Origin: Dromaius novaehollandiae
Lineage: Eukaryota; Chordata; Aves; Casuariiformes; Dromaiidae
Length of the DNA stretch: 64,000 nt
Direction of reading: 5' to 3'
NCBI RefSeq assembly: GCF_036370855.1
Contig: NC_088102.1
Location: 39,903,835-39,967,834, forward strand
The notes below the pieces were generated by a model. That model had not been told where the DNA came from. It saw nothing but the letters and a program-made list of their open reading frames with translations, and made no database searches. Below are positions 63,413 to 64,000 of the stretch, one piece after another (position 1 is the stretch's first letter; every line of letters begins with the position of its first letter). The position numbers and the translations under genes were made by a program.

Positions 63413-64000
63413 GAGCATCATCCATCCTGAACACCAAATGCAAAAGGAAGCCATAAAAACATAGCATGCGATACCATCTTTAAAGGCACAACTACATTAA
63501 AAATCACAGAACTATCCTTAATTTTTCATTTTTCTCATTTCTGAGTGCTTGATGTTACTACTAAGATAATATTCTCTGGACATACTTTTCCACTGTGTTA
63601 TTCTCACATGCACACACACTGCAGATTCCCATTTATTAGCACTAATTGTTAGCAGTTTCTGTCTTTGTCAAATACATCTCTCTTAACCATACCCACAGCA
63701 GAGTGTTTCCAAATAATATCATGGTAGGTGCCATTCTAAAACCAGTATTTAAATATCTGTCATCAACAATCCTCCTGGAGAGTAGAAATGCCAAAAGATA
63801 TAATAGACACCCTTTTGGAGCTTCTCTGACATCCTGTCTCATTCTATTTCCATGCAAACCGTTTCTCTTCAGTAGCAAATGTGAACTCAACCTCCATTTT
63901 AATTATTTACATTGTCCATCTTTGCTGCTGACTCTGCACCTCTCCTGAGCAAGTATGGTTTTGGATGAGTGAGGGACTGAAAAGCAAAGACTCCTGATGG

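Larger units (their letters stand above)
61771..64000. other. Upstream flank of MED6
   Basis: AT-rich DNA with no recognised gene. It contains a candidate plus-strand exon at 62739-62866 and copy B of a dispersed repeat at 63310. TTC9, the next gene in human, is not seen. Confidence 0.6.

Overview
This is a gene-sparse piece of vertebrate nuclear DNA, most likely from a bird. All three genes I can prove lie on the minus strand: SYNJ2BP (4 coding exons, 32223-38933), an intronless ADAM20/ADAM21-type metalloprotease-disintegrin gene (43531-45747), and MED6 (8 coding exons, 51025-61558). From memory, the same genes stand together on human 14q24 (SYNJ2BP, ADAM21, ADAM20, MED6), so this is an old syntenic block. 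The bird assignment is an inference from compact introns, few interspersed repeats, no SINEs, and GC-rich CpG islands set in AT-rich DNA.

Layout. 1-32 kb: no provable protein gene. It holds a repeat-derived patch at about 2.0-4.0 kb with two kinds of tandem repeat, several simple repeats, an AT-rich homeodomain/POU-motif patch near 25.9-26.0 kb, and two unexplained long ORFs at 26.1-28.4 kb. 32.2-39.1 kb: SYNJ2BP, whose start codon lies in a CpG island carrying three stacked GC-rich tandem repeats and a ZNF143-type promoter motif. 39.2-43.3 kb: intergenic. 43.3-46.0 kb: the single-exon ADAM gene with an intact zinc site, an unusual VGD disintegrin loop and a CpG-rich 5' third. 46.0-50.4 kb: intergenic. 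50.4-61.8 kb: MED6 with its CpG island and ETS site. 61.8-64 kb: upstream flank, with a possible exon of a divergent transcript.

The genes do not form a pathway. SYNJ2BP encodes a tail-anchored mitochondrial outer-membrane PDZ protein, ADAM20/21 a cell-surface protease (testis-restricted in mammals), and MED6 a Mediator head subunit. Assembled from the splice sites given below, SYNJ2BP is 146 aa and MED6 is 246 aa; both are in frame throughout and collinear with the human proteins as I remember them. COX16, which lies next to SYNJ2BP in human, was not found in the 32 kb where it would be expected. I found no CRISPR array, operon, tRNA, rRNA or mobile element with intact coding sequence, and no convincing new biological system; the candidates worth testing are listed as findings.
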